Assembly: GCA_030280995.1 (NCBI GenBank)
Contig: JASXTE010000014.1
Span: 23,965,150 to 24,029,149, forward strand
DNA: 64,000 nucleotides
Direction: 5' to 3'
Source of the DNA: Hemileia vastatrix
Lineage: Eukaryota; Basidiomycota; Pucciniomycetes; Pucciniales; Zaghouaniaceae
Shown: one piece after another, positions 23,473 to 34,769 of the stretch
Layout of the letters: each line of letters starts with the position of its first letter
Position numbering within the stretch: the stretch's first letter is position 1
The notes under the pieces: generated by a model
Database searches by the model: none
What the model was told of the DNA's origin: nothing
What the model saw: the letters and a program-made list of their open reading frames with translations, nothing else
Program-made: the position numbers and the translations under genes

Positions 23473-24117
23473 ATCAGTCCATCAAGACTCTAAACTGAAA
23501 AAGGTATGTTATCAAGTCAGTCCATCAAGACTCTAAACTGAAAAAGCTATATTATCAAGGCAGTCCATCAAGACTCTAAACTGAAAAATCTATGGTATCA
23601 AGATCAGTCCATCAAGGCTTTAAACTAAAATCTGGTTTCTGTTAGTCCTCCAAGACTTAAAACTGGCTGATTTTTAAAGATTTATTCAAGAATTTAATTT
23701 TACTACTGTGGATCTAGTAGTCCTCCAAGACTTTAAACTGGCTGGTTTCAAGATTTTATCAAGGCTAGTCCGTTAAGACTTTAAACTGAACACTGTGTTA
23801 GTCCCCCAAGACTTTAAACTGAGGGTTGTAAGTCCCCCAAGACTATAAACTGAGGAAAAAGGAGTTTTTTGTTGTTGGAGTTGGGTTTGAAATATTGGTG
23901 GAGGGTATCCACAGGGGGAGCCTCCGAATTTAGCAAAGGCAAGTTTGGGGGTAATTGATGGGCTGGCTGCTCTATTCACAATTACCCCAGAATGTTAGTT
24001 TTTTCTCTGTGTCTTAATGTGGTTGATCTCTGGTTCTGGGTTTATGATTTAGGTTTTTGAGTCCCCCAAGACTTTAAACTGAGGGTTTTTGAGTCCCCCA
24101 AGACTTAAAACTGAGGG
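23473..24117 (+). repeat. Array of AGTCC...GACTTTAAACTGA motifs in element F
   Basis: At least eleven copies of a motif of about 23 bp occur here, with irregular spacing of 30-75 bp: AGTCC, then a variable dinucleotide, CAAGACT, TTAAACTGA. Two more copies lie at 20741 and 21003. The array sits between the two antisense genes, so it would be their shared intergenic or 5'/3' region. The motif looks like a conserved site or unit, not random drift. Confidence 0.8.
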
Positions 24118-24174
24118 TTGTTTGTGGTTACATCCTATAGAGGGTGTGGTCAATTTTTCTTTTGTGAATCAAAC

Positions 24175-24845
24175 TCAAGTACTAGTGGAATTACAGAGGG
24201 AATCAAGAGATGAAATGAAGTGTTCAGAATTAGCTTTGAACTGGTGAATGAGGTGTCTTCTGTTCTCAATGTCCTGTGGATCTCTAGCAGGAGTGTATTG
24301 GAAGTAGTGAAGCAGAAATTGTTTCTGTGGAGATGTGTGTTGTTGGAACTTGGCCTTGATAGTGGGCAAGTGCGTTGGTTTTGGTGGTGCGATGGATCCT
24401 ACATTGTTATCATCACTATCAGAAGAGGGAGGATCTGAGAAGTTATCAGTTTTAAAGTTGAAGGAAGGAATGAATGTTCTTTACCATCAGATGGACCAGG
24501 GATGGGGGAACTAGTTGTTTTATGGGTTTTGGCACTCTTCTGGGAAGGGTGGAGCTTTTTGATAAATCTGGGTATCAGGATGGATGGCCTAGATCTTTTG
24601 GTGCTGGCAGAAGAAGGACCAGGTTGAGGTGGAGGTGAATCTGTTGTGGAAGAAAGTGGACCAGGTCTGTGGCAGGTCTTCTTTCTGGAGTGGCAGACAT
24701 TGCAGGACATTCTGTATGGATGGACAGGTGGTGCCATGGCGCAGATTAAATTATTGTCAATGCAGTATTGGCAGGGGACCATTTCAGAGGCAGATTTGGG
24801 AAGGAGGTTAAACATGGTGGTTGGATGAAGAAAAAATGCGGACAT
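24175..24845 (-). CDS. Antisense spliced gene 1 of element F, Zn2Cys6-like protein (intact)
   Basis: On the minus strand, exon 1 is 24845-24485 and exon 2 is 24434-24175. The 50-nt intron (24484-24435) starts GTAAAG, contains CTGATAAC and ends TCTCAG. The join is in frame and gives 206 residues with no internal stop. Cysteines at residues 25, 28, 35, 48, 51 and 58 give C-x2-C-x6-C-x12-C-x2-C-x6-C, the spacing of fungal binuclear zinc clusters. The basic residues (HSRKKTC) are in the second half instead of the first. A Pro/Ser-rich linker, an acidic patch (SSDSDDN) and a helical C-terminus follow. The start is 19 nt inside the 3' LTR border, so transcription would start in that LTR in antisense. 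A nearby alternative start is the Met at 24815. Function is unknown. Confidence 0.75.
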
Positions 24846-24853
24846 TCTCAATT

Positions 24854-24863
24854 GGAGGGAGGA
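24854..24863 (+). other. Polypurine tract of element F
   Basis: GGAGGGAGGA lies directly before the 3' LTR. It is the expected plus-strand DNA primer of an LTR retrotransposon. Confidence 0.8.
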
Positions 24864-25956
24864 TGTGGTCTTCCAACATTGGCAGGGGCCTTTGTTGTGT
24901 GATTTGGCGCGATTTGTGCATGTCTTAATTGACATCTGCTAAAGAATTGGGTACTTTTCTGGTTTTATTCTGTGGAAATTGGGTCTGCGAGTATGTGGGT
25001 GCTATCATTGGATAGCCCTGGTTTTTCTCTATATTTTATGTCTTGAAGACATTTTTAATATTCTGAGTTTTAAGGGGTCATTTCCTCATTTTTCATTTAT
25101 AAAAGATTGCTGTTTATCTTTGTTTTTCGTGTTTTATGGGCTTACCTTAAGTCTTAGGGTTAAGTGCTTAGTACAATTGGGTAGAGCTAATTTTTCTCTA
25201 TATTTCATGTCACAATGTTGTTATAGTGAAATTCCGTGTTTTAAAGGTTTTAGTAGTTGTAGCTAATTTTTCTAAGTAGATTAGTGGTTTTTATTGGTTT
25301 TCTGGATTCAGGGAGGTCGGGCCGCTTCAGGCGGCATCTCCGACGTCGGGCGGCCTGCCTGCCTCTGTTTTAGGAGGTTGGGGAGCGCTCCAGGAGGGTT
25401 TTTCATGCAATTTGGCGGGTACAGGCGCCAGATTGGTGGGTGCGCATGGGCTCTTAGTTAGTGGTCTGTGTGTACATAGTGAATAAGACAGTTTGGGGCA
25501 ACCTTCATCATCATACAACCATCCGGAGGTGATCTCATTGTTCCTCACTCAGTTTTCACTGTTTTGTGGCCACAATTGGCTGTGTTTGTTGCAAGTAAGT
25601 TCTTCATTTAACTTAACTTTAGCAACTGTTTTCTCTGTTATAGTCTTGCAAGCTATAGCAAGTATTATTGCTGTCTCTGGTGTGGATTTGCAGCCTACAT
25701 CAAGTATCTTTGCTGTCTCTGGTGTGGACTTTGTTCTACATTTCAGTTCTTTGGTCTGGTAGTCTATCTGGGGACTACTTTCTTGGCTCATCAAGCAGTC
25801 AAGTGTGTTAAACAGGAGCTTTAGCAAAACAGGAACCAACTTACTTTAGCAAGTAAATCTCACTCTATTTTTCTAAAGGGAAAGGGGAATTTCTCTCTGG
25901 TTTTTCTCCAACTCCCTTGGTCAAGGCCTATAGCTAGTACTATAGGATTGTCTACA
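24864..25956 (+). repeat. 3' LTR of element F
   Basis: The 1093-bp repeat is the partner of 12767-13859. Its minus strand would provide the promoter region for antisense gene 1. Confidence 0.95.
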
Positions 25957-27117
25957 ACTTGTGATTCTTGTCAAAAATCTAAAAGATTAACAGGCAAAAG
26001 AGTTGGTTTATTACAATAAATTGGGCAACCAAAAGCTCCATGGGAAATAATTAACATGGACTTTGTAACAGGTTTGCCAATAGCAGGGCATAAGAGTTAT
26101 AACTCCTGCTGGGTAATTGTAGATAGATTTACAAAAATGTGTAAATTTATTCCTACCCACAAAGAGGTTTCTGCAAAGGACTTAGCTTTTTTATGTTAAA
26201 CACAAATGTTAAATATAGCATGTTTCCCCAAAGTAATAGTTTCAGACAGAGATCCTAAATTAACTTCTGAGTTCTGGACATCACTTATGGATGTTTCAGA
26301 ATGTCAATTAAAACTTTCTAAAGCACACCATCCACAAACTGATGGACTAGCAGAAAGAATTATACAAACTTTAGAAGATATGATAAGAAGATATTGTGCT
26401 TTTGGTCTTAACTCTAAAGAAAATGACAAATTCACGCATGATTGGGTAACCCTTATCCCAGGTTTAGAATTTGCATACAAAATTACAGTACATTCAGTCA
26501 CTGGAAAAAAGCCATTTTAGTTATGGTTGGGTTATGTACCTAATACCCCTGCTAAAACTCTTAATAAATTACCTAGATTGGATATCCATCCAGGTACTAA
26601 GTCTTTTCTTCAGATGCAAGAATTATGCAGAAAACATGCTTAAGAGTGTATAAATAAGGCATTTGAGTATGAGAAGATAAGATGGAATAAAGCCCATAAA
26701 GAACAAATGTTCAGAGAGGGTGATGAAGTCCTTATTTCTACACTAAATTTCAAGTTAAATGTTAATGTTAAATTGAAGGATCCGTTCATTTGACCATTTG
26801 TAGTGAAAATTGAAGTTATTCTATATGCGCCATATGATAAGAAAACATCCAGTATTTCTATTTCTCTTATAAAACCACACCATTCTAATGATACTGCTCT
26901 ATTTCCAAGAAGATCAGGAAGGCATGAACAGCAACCTGAAGAAATAGTTGAAAAGGCAGAAATTGTAAATATACTTAAAAAGAGACACCTTACAAAATAA
27001 AAGGGAGTTGAGTATCTATTAAGATTTAAAAATAAATCAAGTGAATATGACCAGTGGATCCCAGAAAATTAAATCTCTGATCTTAAAAATCTCTTGAAAA
27101 AATTTAAATCCAAATAA
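25957..27117 (+). pseudogene. Integrase and chromodomain-like tail of element A (broken)
   Basis: This resumes in the integrase zinc module with CDSCQKSKRLTGKR. The DDE core is visible and its catalytic residues are kept: INMDFVTGLPIAG, IVSDRDPKLTSEFW and TDGLAERIIQTLED. A PFVVK remnant of the GPY/F module and a chromodomain-like end follow (GVEYLLRFKNKSSEYDQW). Stops include TAA at 26017-26019, a stop within LAFLC-TQM near 26197, TAG at 26518-26520 and TAA at 26641. Upstream RNase H and zinc-finger parts were lost when F inserted. Confidence 0.88.
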
Positions 27118-27223
27118 TACCGTTTATTCAGTATATGTATTATAGAAAATTTAAAAATTATTTTTCTACTCACTCCTTACTTATTAATTAAAATGTCTTA
27201 ACATTTTTTTTATTGTTTTTTTT

Positions 27224-27234
27224 GGGTGAGGGAG
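27224..27234 (+). other. Polypurine tract of element A
   Basis: GGGTGAGGGAG lies directly before the 3' LTR. Element C has the closely similar AGTGAGGGAG before its 3' LTR on the minus strand. Confidence 0.8.
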
Positions 27235-28412
27235 TGTCAGCCTAGATATCTCCAGGAATTAGTATTTCTTATATTTAAAATAAGATAAACTTAATTACAT
27301 TAAGCTTATATCTTGAAGATGAGGTTAAAACACTTATATATATGTTTATTATACATATATATATAATTATTACACTATCATATGACTTATAGTAGTTTAA
27401 ATAGCTTATCCATAGCCTGATAATACTTATTAAGGTGTTAATGGAGTCATAATATTCTTATTTTAAGTGATATTAAGTAATTATAGACATACATAAGCTT
27501 ATATGTATACATAAATCTCATATTCAGTGAAATATGTAGTTATATTATGTATATTTAGGTCTGTAAGTGGGTTTTAACCTCTTAAAAGCCTATAAACTTT
27601 GTTTTTCTGCTTATTTTAGGTCATAAGGACATATTCAGTGGACTCACAATGCCTACAAAAGCATATACACCTATTTCAGGCGCATATACTCAGTTTGGAC
27701 AACTTAATCTGCTTCTTTGGATGGATTTTCACGGACTTATGGGTTAGGAGATCATTACTGGGTTAATATGGATGCTTGGGGATGTTATTGGGGGCTTGGA
27801 AAGTTAATTTAGTTTCTTTATATGCTTTGGGCTCATTATATTCTCTTTGGATGAGTTATTTTACCTGTTTCTTTATGTTATCTGCTTTTATCTGTTTATT
27901 CTATTTATGGTATGGGTCTGTGGTATCATTAATTGTAATTGAGGGTCCTTACTGGAGGTCTGGGTGTTGAATCTTCTTTAATTGGACGCCATGGGGAGGT
28001 GATGGGCCCTCACAGTGCTGTAATTGCTAGGGATAGCAGTGACATCATCTGGATTGAAGGTCTGTGCACTCCAGTGAATTTTGGTATAAGTAAGGGGGGT
28101 TTTTGATGGATTATTAGACATCACTTACTTACTACAAATCAATTAAACACTACAACACAATTATTATCATATAGAAATATATTATAAAGCATTTATAAAT
28201 TGATATTATCTTTATATAAGCTATAACTATATTATATTTATCTATTTTCCACCACTAGCACACATATAAATCCAAGTATTGTGAGTTTCTATTGAGAATA
28301 ACTATTTTATTAGTCTTCCCCTGAGTTTTAATCACTAAATCATTTATAAAAAAGTATTAGGACCATTAATATTTACTATTAAATCATACTTACAAACTAG
28401 CATACGCTTACA
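27235..28412 (+). repeat. 3' LTR of element A
   Basis: The 1178-bp LTR begins TGTCAGCCTAG and matches, end to end, the 5' LTR of element E at 50451-51627. Its 3' end reads CTTACA where the E copy has CTGACA. Confidence 0.9.
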
Positions 28413-29551
28413 AGAAAATTCAAAATTATGTGCAAATATTTTTACAGAGTTATATTTTTATTAATAAAAATTTTAAAAAGGACTTAAATAGTATTCTTTG
28501 TTATATATTTGTGGAAATAAAAATGATAATTGAAATATTATTCTAGACCTAGTATACTATGTTTCATTTAAAATATTTCTACTAATATCAAATCTGACCT
28601 CCCAACATTAAATGTATCTAGATATAAAATTGAATAATATGGTATGTTAAGTGTTGTGGCTCAACAATTGCTCAAATTTGGTCCAACTGATGCTCAACTT
28701 GAATACAAAGCTCTTCCCAAGAATGGATAAATTGAAGCTCAATTTAGGCTCAACTTTTTTTTCAAACTTTTTTCATCTAATTAAAAAACAGTTAATAAAA
28801 CTTTCACAACATTTCCTTAATTTTTTCCAACCTCATCCTGAAAGTTTTAAAGAGAGGGAACTGCTAGCAGTTCACCCCCTGATTTCCCATTGTGTGACAA
28901 GCCCCCTTTTTACACAACTATCCTCAGCAGACACTCCTCACTGAAATTTTCAACATTTTTTTTTCTCATTTTTGAATTTTTGAATTTTTCTTAGTAAACA
29001 TTTCTGACTCAAATATTTATCTTTCTCATCACAGTAAGCTCCTTCATTTTCATTTTTTTTTGTCACCTTTTTCCACATGAAGCTTTCATCCTTCCTACAT
29101 AATGTGGTTGGTGAGATATTGAACTTAAATTTAAGATGTCTTTTTTGCACTATTCATAGTGCATTCTTCATGAATTTAACTTTCTCCTGATTCAATTTCC
29201 CCCAAATTATAGCTTCACTCTTTCTCACACTATTTATTTCTATCTTTCCCTCAAGGTAAGTGTCATCTCCTTTTTTCATTCCTATCTGATATTCCTTTTT
29301 TCTATCAATAATGAATACTTCAATCTATATAGGACACTTCTATGGATAATGGTGGAATTACTGAACTCCTATTGTTGTCACTTTTACTATCATTTCTTAA
29401 ATTCTTCTGAAATTTAAAAAAACAGTCAGAATTAGGGTTAGGTGTATTAAAATCTGATTTCATTTTAAGTGATAATTCTCCTGTAGCATATCTTTTATTT
29501 CTCAATAATGGTTTTAAATTTATTTTAGTGGTTTCTGAGATATCAAACTTT
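28413..29551. other. Non-coding DNA, start of repeat block
   Basis: AT-rich DNA without a convincing gene. The part from about 29110 belongs to degenerate repeat monomers that are shared with 53930-54840. The palindrome CTGCTAGCAG lies near 28860. Confidence 0.5.
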
Positions 29552-29812
29552 CACAACGCAATATAGGGGGTGGACTTGCTAGCAAGTCCTCAACCTGAAC
29601 TCAGATGGAACTCAGATGGAACTCAGACTGAACTCATACTGAACCCATACTGAACTCTACTTGAACACCCACCTAAAACTGTTCTGCTGAGTGGTGTTCA
29701 TCCCTGATTGTATGGTTCCTTTATCAATAGCTCAATGTGTGTTCAACCTGTGGTGAGTTTGGGTCCAAGGTTGCGGACTCGCTAGCAAGTCCGCCCCCCA
29801 TATTGTGTGGTG
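29552..29812. mobile_element. CACTA-like MITE, copy 1 (261 bp)
   Basis: The ends are CACAACGCAATAT and CACCACACAATAT (right end reversed), with a 3-bp duplication TTT on each side. Just inside both ends is the palindrome ACTTGCTAGCAAGT (right copy ACTCGCTAGCAAGT). The interior has a run of GAACTCAGATG-like units at about 29597-29665. A second copy in opposite orientation is at 62728-62931. CAC ends plus 3-bp duplications fit the CACTA (EnSpm) superfamily. No ORF. Confidence 0.85.
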
Positions 29813-29845
29813 TTTAAAGTTAATTTTATTTTGCCTTGATATAAT

Positions 29846-31453
29846 CACTACTCTAAGGGTCAGTTTTGTCATAAAGCACAACAGTTATGCAACATTTTTG
29901 TAGCAGTTACGCAATAATTATTTTCCCCTGAAGATTAGGTAGGTAGGTGTTAAGGCTATTTTTTATGCTAAAATTGTTTTGGAAAATTTTTTCAGAAAAA
30001 AATGGCTTCCATTTAGCCAATTGTATGTCTTCCATTTCCCACAATAGCATGAATTTAAGTTGCAGAAAAATTTCATTTGACATTTCTTTCTCAAACTCTG
30101 AATGTGCCTCTAGCTGTTTTGATACTCACTTACTGAATAATTGAGTGGTCTAATCATTGAAATTTAAAATCTTATAACACCTATCCCTCAAGTTAAGAAA
30201 CATAAACTTGAAAAGCAACAAAATTCACAGCTAGATACACAATATTAAGGAGAGAAATGTGAGACAACAAGATTCAACTGTAATAATAATTTTATTTCTC
30301 CACCAAAGTAGACTTTAACTCCATAATTTTTCTCACTTTTTCAAAGTAACATATTCAACCAATAGATATGACAATATCTATCTTTCTCATAATACAAATA
30401 TTTTATTTCATGCATTGTTTTTGAAAAAAAAATCAGGGAAATAGATCTACCCTTGTCTACTTCTTTAAATTCTGCTTTTAATATATCTAAAAATATATCT
30501 GTTTGTACCAAAAACTCCAATAAGTTTCAGACCTCCAAATCATCCCTTCCAAAGTTTTCAATCACTTAAAAAAATAACAATGTACTAGACCAATAAATTT
30601 TCTAAAAATCTAACATTGTTGATGCCACTGTTTTTTCCATTAGCTTAGTAGATATCTTTTTGGAATCATACTGTATCCATGCAAAATGTGCAAGAATCTC
30701 ATTGACCTGAAAAATTGGGGATGGCTAGGCCTTTTGAAATCAGAGATGAATTCCAAGTCCATATGCTGTGAGTTGAGAAAAAGGATTTTTGTAAGAAGGT
30801 GAAATTGGGGGAAGAGGACTCTTAAATTCCCATGAATCTACAATTACTTTCTTGATAAAATTGATGCAACTGTGTTTAAACAGCTGCTTAATTATCCCAA
30901 AAATTATTTCAGCAGAATTTAACTTAATGGTAGCCATACAATTTTTTGTATTTTCATCAAATTTTGAATAGATGACATTATTGTGAGTCATATTATTCAG
31001 GGGTTCATTCTGTGCTGTTGCAGCTGCATATCCTTTTCTCTGCTCTAAGTTTCTACAATACCATTCAGATGAAATCAGCCCTTTGAAAGAATTGGGTTTA
31101 TTTGACTACACTTAGGAGAGAATGCTGGATGAGCATGACATCTTCTTCTCACAATAGAATATTTGGAATTTTTGTCTTAAGCACTCATGTGTTGATTTAA
31201 AATATCCCTTTCTCTTAAAATGATATATAAAAAATGATTGTCTCTCATTTCTTATAGAAATGAAATTGTGTTTTTGATAAGGATGGCTCTCAGCCAAATA
31301 TTTTCCAAAACAATTTTAGTAAAAAATATTGCCTTAACCCGTACCTACCTAATCTTAAGAGTGAAAATAATTGTTGTGCAATTGCTATGCAACCTTTGCA
31401 TGACTGTTGCATAAATGTTGAGCCTCATGACGAAATTTACCTTTAGAGTAGTG
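29846..31453. mobile_element. Non-autonomous CACTA-like element (1.6 kb)
   Basis: Both ends start CACTACTCTAA (right end reversed), and an inverted repeat of about 160 bp follows, with shared blocks AAGATTAGGTAGGTA and TAAAATTGTTTTGGAAAAT. Motifs like TATGCAAC recur in the terminal 100 bp, as is usual for CACTA subterminal repeats. I see no transposase ORF. A clean target duplication is not visible (AAT left, TAT right). Confidence 0.8.
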
Positions 31454-31960
31454 TATATAATTAGAGAATAGGGCATCTGAAATTCTTATCTTATGATTAT
31501 CTAGGTTTTTAGCTTTTCTTTATGTTTCTGAACATTAGATTTGGATTAGTATTTGAAGCTTCTTTACAAATATTTTTCACAACATGTTAATCAAACTTCT
31601 GTCAATTTTTGTCAAGTAAGTCACACTTTCTATCATGAGTGTATTCTCCAATATATATAAAACACTTATCTGGATAATGGTGAGCCTATTGAACCACTTT
31701 TGTTCGTCATTTTCAATATCTTTTCTCTGAGTTTCATGCAATTTTAAAAAAAGATTTGGAATTAGGGTTAAGTTAATTCAAATCTCATTTCCAATTAGCT
31801 GAATGTTTTTTTGATGCCTACCTTTTATCTCTTGTAGACAGCTTTGAATTTGTTTCAGTGGTTTCTGAGATATTGAACTTTAAATTTGAGTTTTTTTTTG
31901 CACTATTTTACATTTTTCTACTTTGATATTACATACTTAAAAGATAAAGCTTCTGAAATG

Positions 31961-33765
31961 CTTATATCATGAAAATTTACACATTAGTTACAGTAATCTT
32001 TCATTTGCAAAGAACATCTAAAGCTTTCTGATTTTGTTTGCACTCTTGGAATATTTTTGGACTTATTTTGGTACATTTTTGGCATCTTTTTTGCTTGCAT
32101 TGTTTGGGTTTATCATTGTGGGAAAATGTTGAAATAATTGAGAATCCTATTTTTTTAAATTTGAAATGTAAATTATGGGTTCAAAGAAACGTTTTCATTT
32201 CCTCTCTTAATTTCATAATTTAGCATATAAAAGTCATTTATACACTTCACCTACTTGAGGTTTTAGACTATTGAGCCATGCTGCTGTGATATCATGTCTA
32301 CATTAATTTGTGATATCTTTTTTTGAATTTTTTTGTGATTTAAATTTATTCTTTTGAAGTCTATTACTTTATCTTTGAGTCTTTCCCTAAATGACAGCTT
32401 TATTGTTTATTTATACATTTTATTTTAAATATGGCAATCTGGATGTCCTACTAGGATAAAATGCAGGGGGAGGTATTGCCATTTTTTTGGAATTGATAAT
32501 TTAAGAAACAAATTTAGAAAAAGAGTAAATTTTTATATTTAATACTTATTAATTTGAAAGGATTAAAGATTTTCAATAGAAATATATATATTTAAATTTT
32601 TACATGGATGGATTTTAGATTACAAGCATGAATTCAACAGTTTACCAGATTTTCATAATACCAAATTACATTTCTAAAAAAAACATGACCAAGTAATGAA
32701 ACATTTTTGTACATAGAACTTATCTGGTGAACAAAAAACAATGGAACTCTTTAAAGCATAGAAAAAATGATACCTCTTATTTTTTTTAGTCAAAGTAATT
32801 ATTTTCACCTTAAGCAGGTTTTTGACTCAGTGGAATAGTTGTACCATCAACAAAAATAATACATCCTATCAGACCCTGTACTTGAATAACCTGAGATTAT
32901 TGAAGTGTCTCTTATTTGGTTGTTCAAAAAAATGGTAGCTTAAAGAAAGAATATTAGTGATGCTTCATTTTTATAGCTATTAATTGAACCATAGCCTAAA
33001 GGGAAGTCATTTTCTGAACATTTAAAAACAGCTCCATTACCATTGGAGCTTCAATGACATAGTGTGACAGTCAATTTAATTGAAGGATCATGTTGATGTT
33101 TTTGAGAATTTTTGTGAAACACAGGGTTATCATGAATTAGCTATAACAATTTAAGGAAAAAATGCTGAAAATTCCTGAATAACTGCCTAAAACTAGACAA
33201 ATATTGGTTAAGAAGTGTCTGAATGGGGTACTTGGAGGTATGAAGTACTTGATGTTTTCTGTGAAGAAGGTAATGTTTCCTGGCTATTTTTGATAAATAA
33301 AATCTTGAAGATCACAATAACAATCCGAATCAGAATCCATGAGGAGATCAAGAACTATTGAGCTTTTTTCTTGATGTAGTTTATCACTATTTGAGAGCAA
33401 TGAAAGTGTGACTCTTATATGGTATAAAAATGTAAATGTTGTATGATACTTTGAGCTATTAAATTTTATGCTACAGAGTGCTGTGCATGAATGGGATGAT
33501 TCTTACAAATTAGTAAAATGGGAATTTATGGTGAAATCAGCACTTTTGGTTAAGAAAGTACAGATTTGAATGAAATAAGTGACTTATTCCACTTTTGAAA
33601 TCAACCACCATTGGGCCCAGTGAATTTTTGGAAATCTGCACTTAGATAAGTGAGGATTTGTGAGATCTGACACCACCTATTGTATACACTGTATCTATGC
33701 ATATATAGTATGTAATATTCTGTAAAAATTTATATTTTATATTTTTAAAATAAATATTTCATATT
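31961..33765. other. AT-rich non-coding DNA
   Basis: No gene is supported. A 50-bp hairpin-like motif (TGGCAAT ... ATTGCCA, 32432-32481) has a relative at 55537-55585. Confidence 0.5.
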
Positions 33766-33963
33766 AGGGGGGATCATAGTTAACAATTTGTAATTATTTA
33801 GAAGGTATATCACAACACAAAAAGAAAGCCACAAAATCGAAATTAACTCTCAGTAAAAAAGTTTTTTTGGGGTACAATATGCCATATATTAAAGAAAATC
33901 ATAGTTAATTTTGTGGGAAAAAAGGTATTTTGAAATTAAAGATTTCTAACTTTGATACCCCCT
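33766..33963. mobile_element. 198-bp TIR element, same end type as element T
   Basis: The left end AGGGGGGATCATAGTTA and the reversed right end AGGGGGTATCAAAGTTA form terminal inverted repeats. ATT flanks both sides (33763-33765 and 33964-33966). Ends and duplication match those of 11432-11888 and of T. No coding capacity. Confidence 0.7.
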
Positions 33964-34253
33964 ATTGCATACTTTACATATGTTTCATGGAGTATGAAAT
34001 ATGCAATGTTGTATATTAAGTTTAAAAATGAACTTGATAAGTTTTTACATCAGATTGAATATTGCATAAGTCATAATACATGATGCATATTAAGATTTTA
34101 ATTTTAATTGTTGCATACTTTCACTATGTTTTATGAAGTATGAAATATGCAATGTGGAATATTAATTTTGAAAATGAACATGATAAATTTTTACATCAGA
34201 TTGAATATTGCATAATTCATAATACATGGTGCATATTAAAAGTTTCATTTTTT
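33964..34253 (+). repeat. Tandem repeat, two units of about 143 bp
   Basis: Units at about 33967-34105 and 34112-34250 share GAAATATGCAATGT and a TTTTTACATCAGATTGAATA block. A third partial unit starts near 34255. Confidence 0.8.
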
Positions 34254-34769
34254 ATTGCATACTTTATATGCATGTATAAATCCTATGCAACTTAACTTTT
34301 ATATTGAATTGAATATCAGTGAAAAGGTTCATTTTTAAACTTCCACCAAGTCCTTTAAATTCTGGCTACTGTATGGGTGAGGTAAAGCAATTGGTTTGCT
34401 TAACAATCATTTTAATAGGTAAATACAAGGCCCCTATTTTATTTCCCTCTTGGGAAGAATAGTGATTATACCTTTTTTGAGCTGTGTGCTTACACATGCA
34501 GGTAATATAAGTTTGGAGGTTCATTAACCACTTTTGACAAGTGAATATGCACATACTTTCACAAAAATGATGGTAACCCAAATATTTCTTTGATCCAATG
34601 CACCAAATCCTCATGAGATTTACAGGAATATTTAGGTTGAATTTTCCTCAAGCTCTTACCATATGGTTCTCATAGCTTTTCTTTCACTTTAATTATGGTT
34701 TATGTTTTGGTGGTATATATATCATTTCAGTTGGAAACCATCAGGCCAATATTTACTTAAATTCATGAG

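Larger units (their letters stand above)
12767..25956 (+). mobile_element. Element F: 13.2-kb Ty3/Gypsy element with antisense genes
   Basis: Two 1093-bp LTRs (12767-13859 and 24864-25956) begin TGTGG and end CTACA. They flank a primer site, a Gag-protease ORF (13930-16332), pol (16332-20491), a repeat-rich 3' region and two antisense spliced genes (complement 23324-21773 and 24845-24175). A purine-rich tract precedes the 3' LTR. It sits in element A between RNase H and integrase. No target duplication is seen (left flank GGCGG, right flank ACTTG) and about 0.65 kb of A is missing at the junction. Base use is G-richer on the coding strand than in A, C or E. Confidence 0.95.
1..28412 (+). mobile_element. 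Element A: nested Ty3/Gypsy chromovirus, 5' end outside window
   Basis: This is one decayed LTR retrotransposon whose parts are recovered in order on the + strand: upstream ORF, Gag (1-1744), Gag zinc knuckle (from 10188), protease (10518-10952), reverse transcriptase (10953-12766), integrase and chromodomain-like tail (25957-27117), polypurine tract and 3' LTR (27235-28412). Element B, a small TIR element and element F split it, and removing B and the TIR element with one copy of each target duplication restores the reading. The 5' LTR must lie left of the window. A shares its LTR family with element E (50451 onward) and has related proteins to element C. Many stops and indels make it inactive. 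Confidence 0.9.
29110..31960 (+). repeat. Degenerate monomers shared with element T
   Basis: Three recognisable monomer copies (ends near 29150, 29390-29845 and 31730-31960) share TTAGGGTTAAGTT, a GGTTTCTGAGATATT block and AAGCTTCTGAAA. The middle monomer is split by the two CACTA-like insertions. Matching monomers form a tandem set at 53930-54840. Confidence 0.65.
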
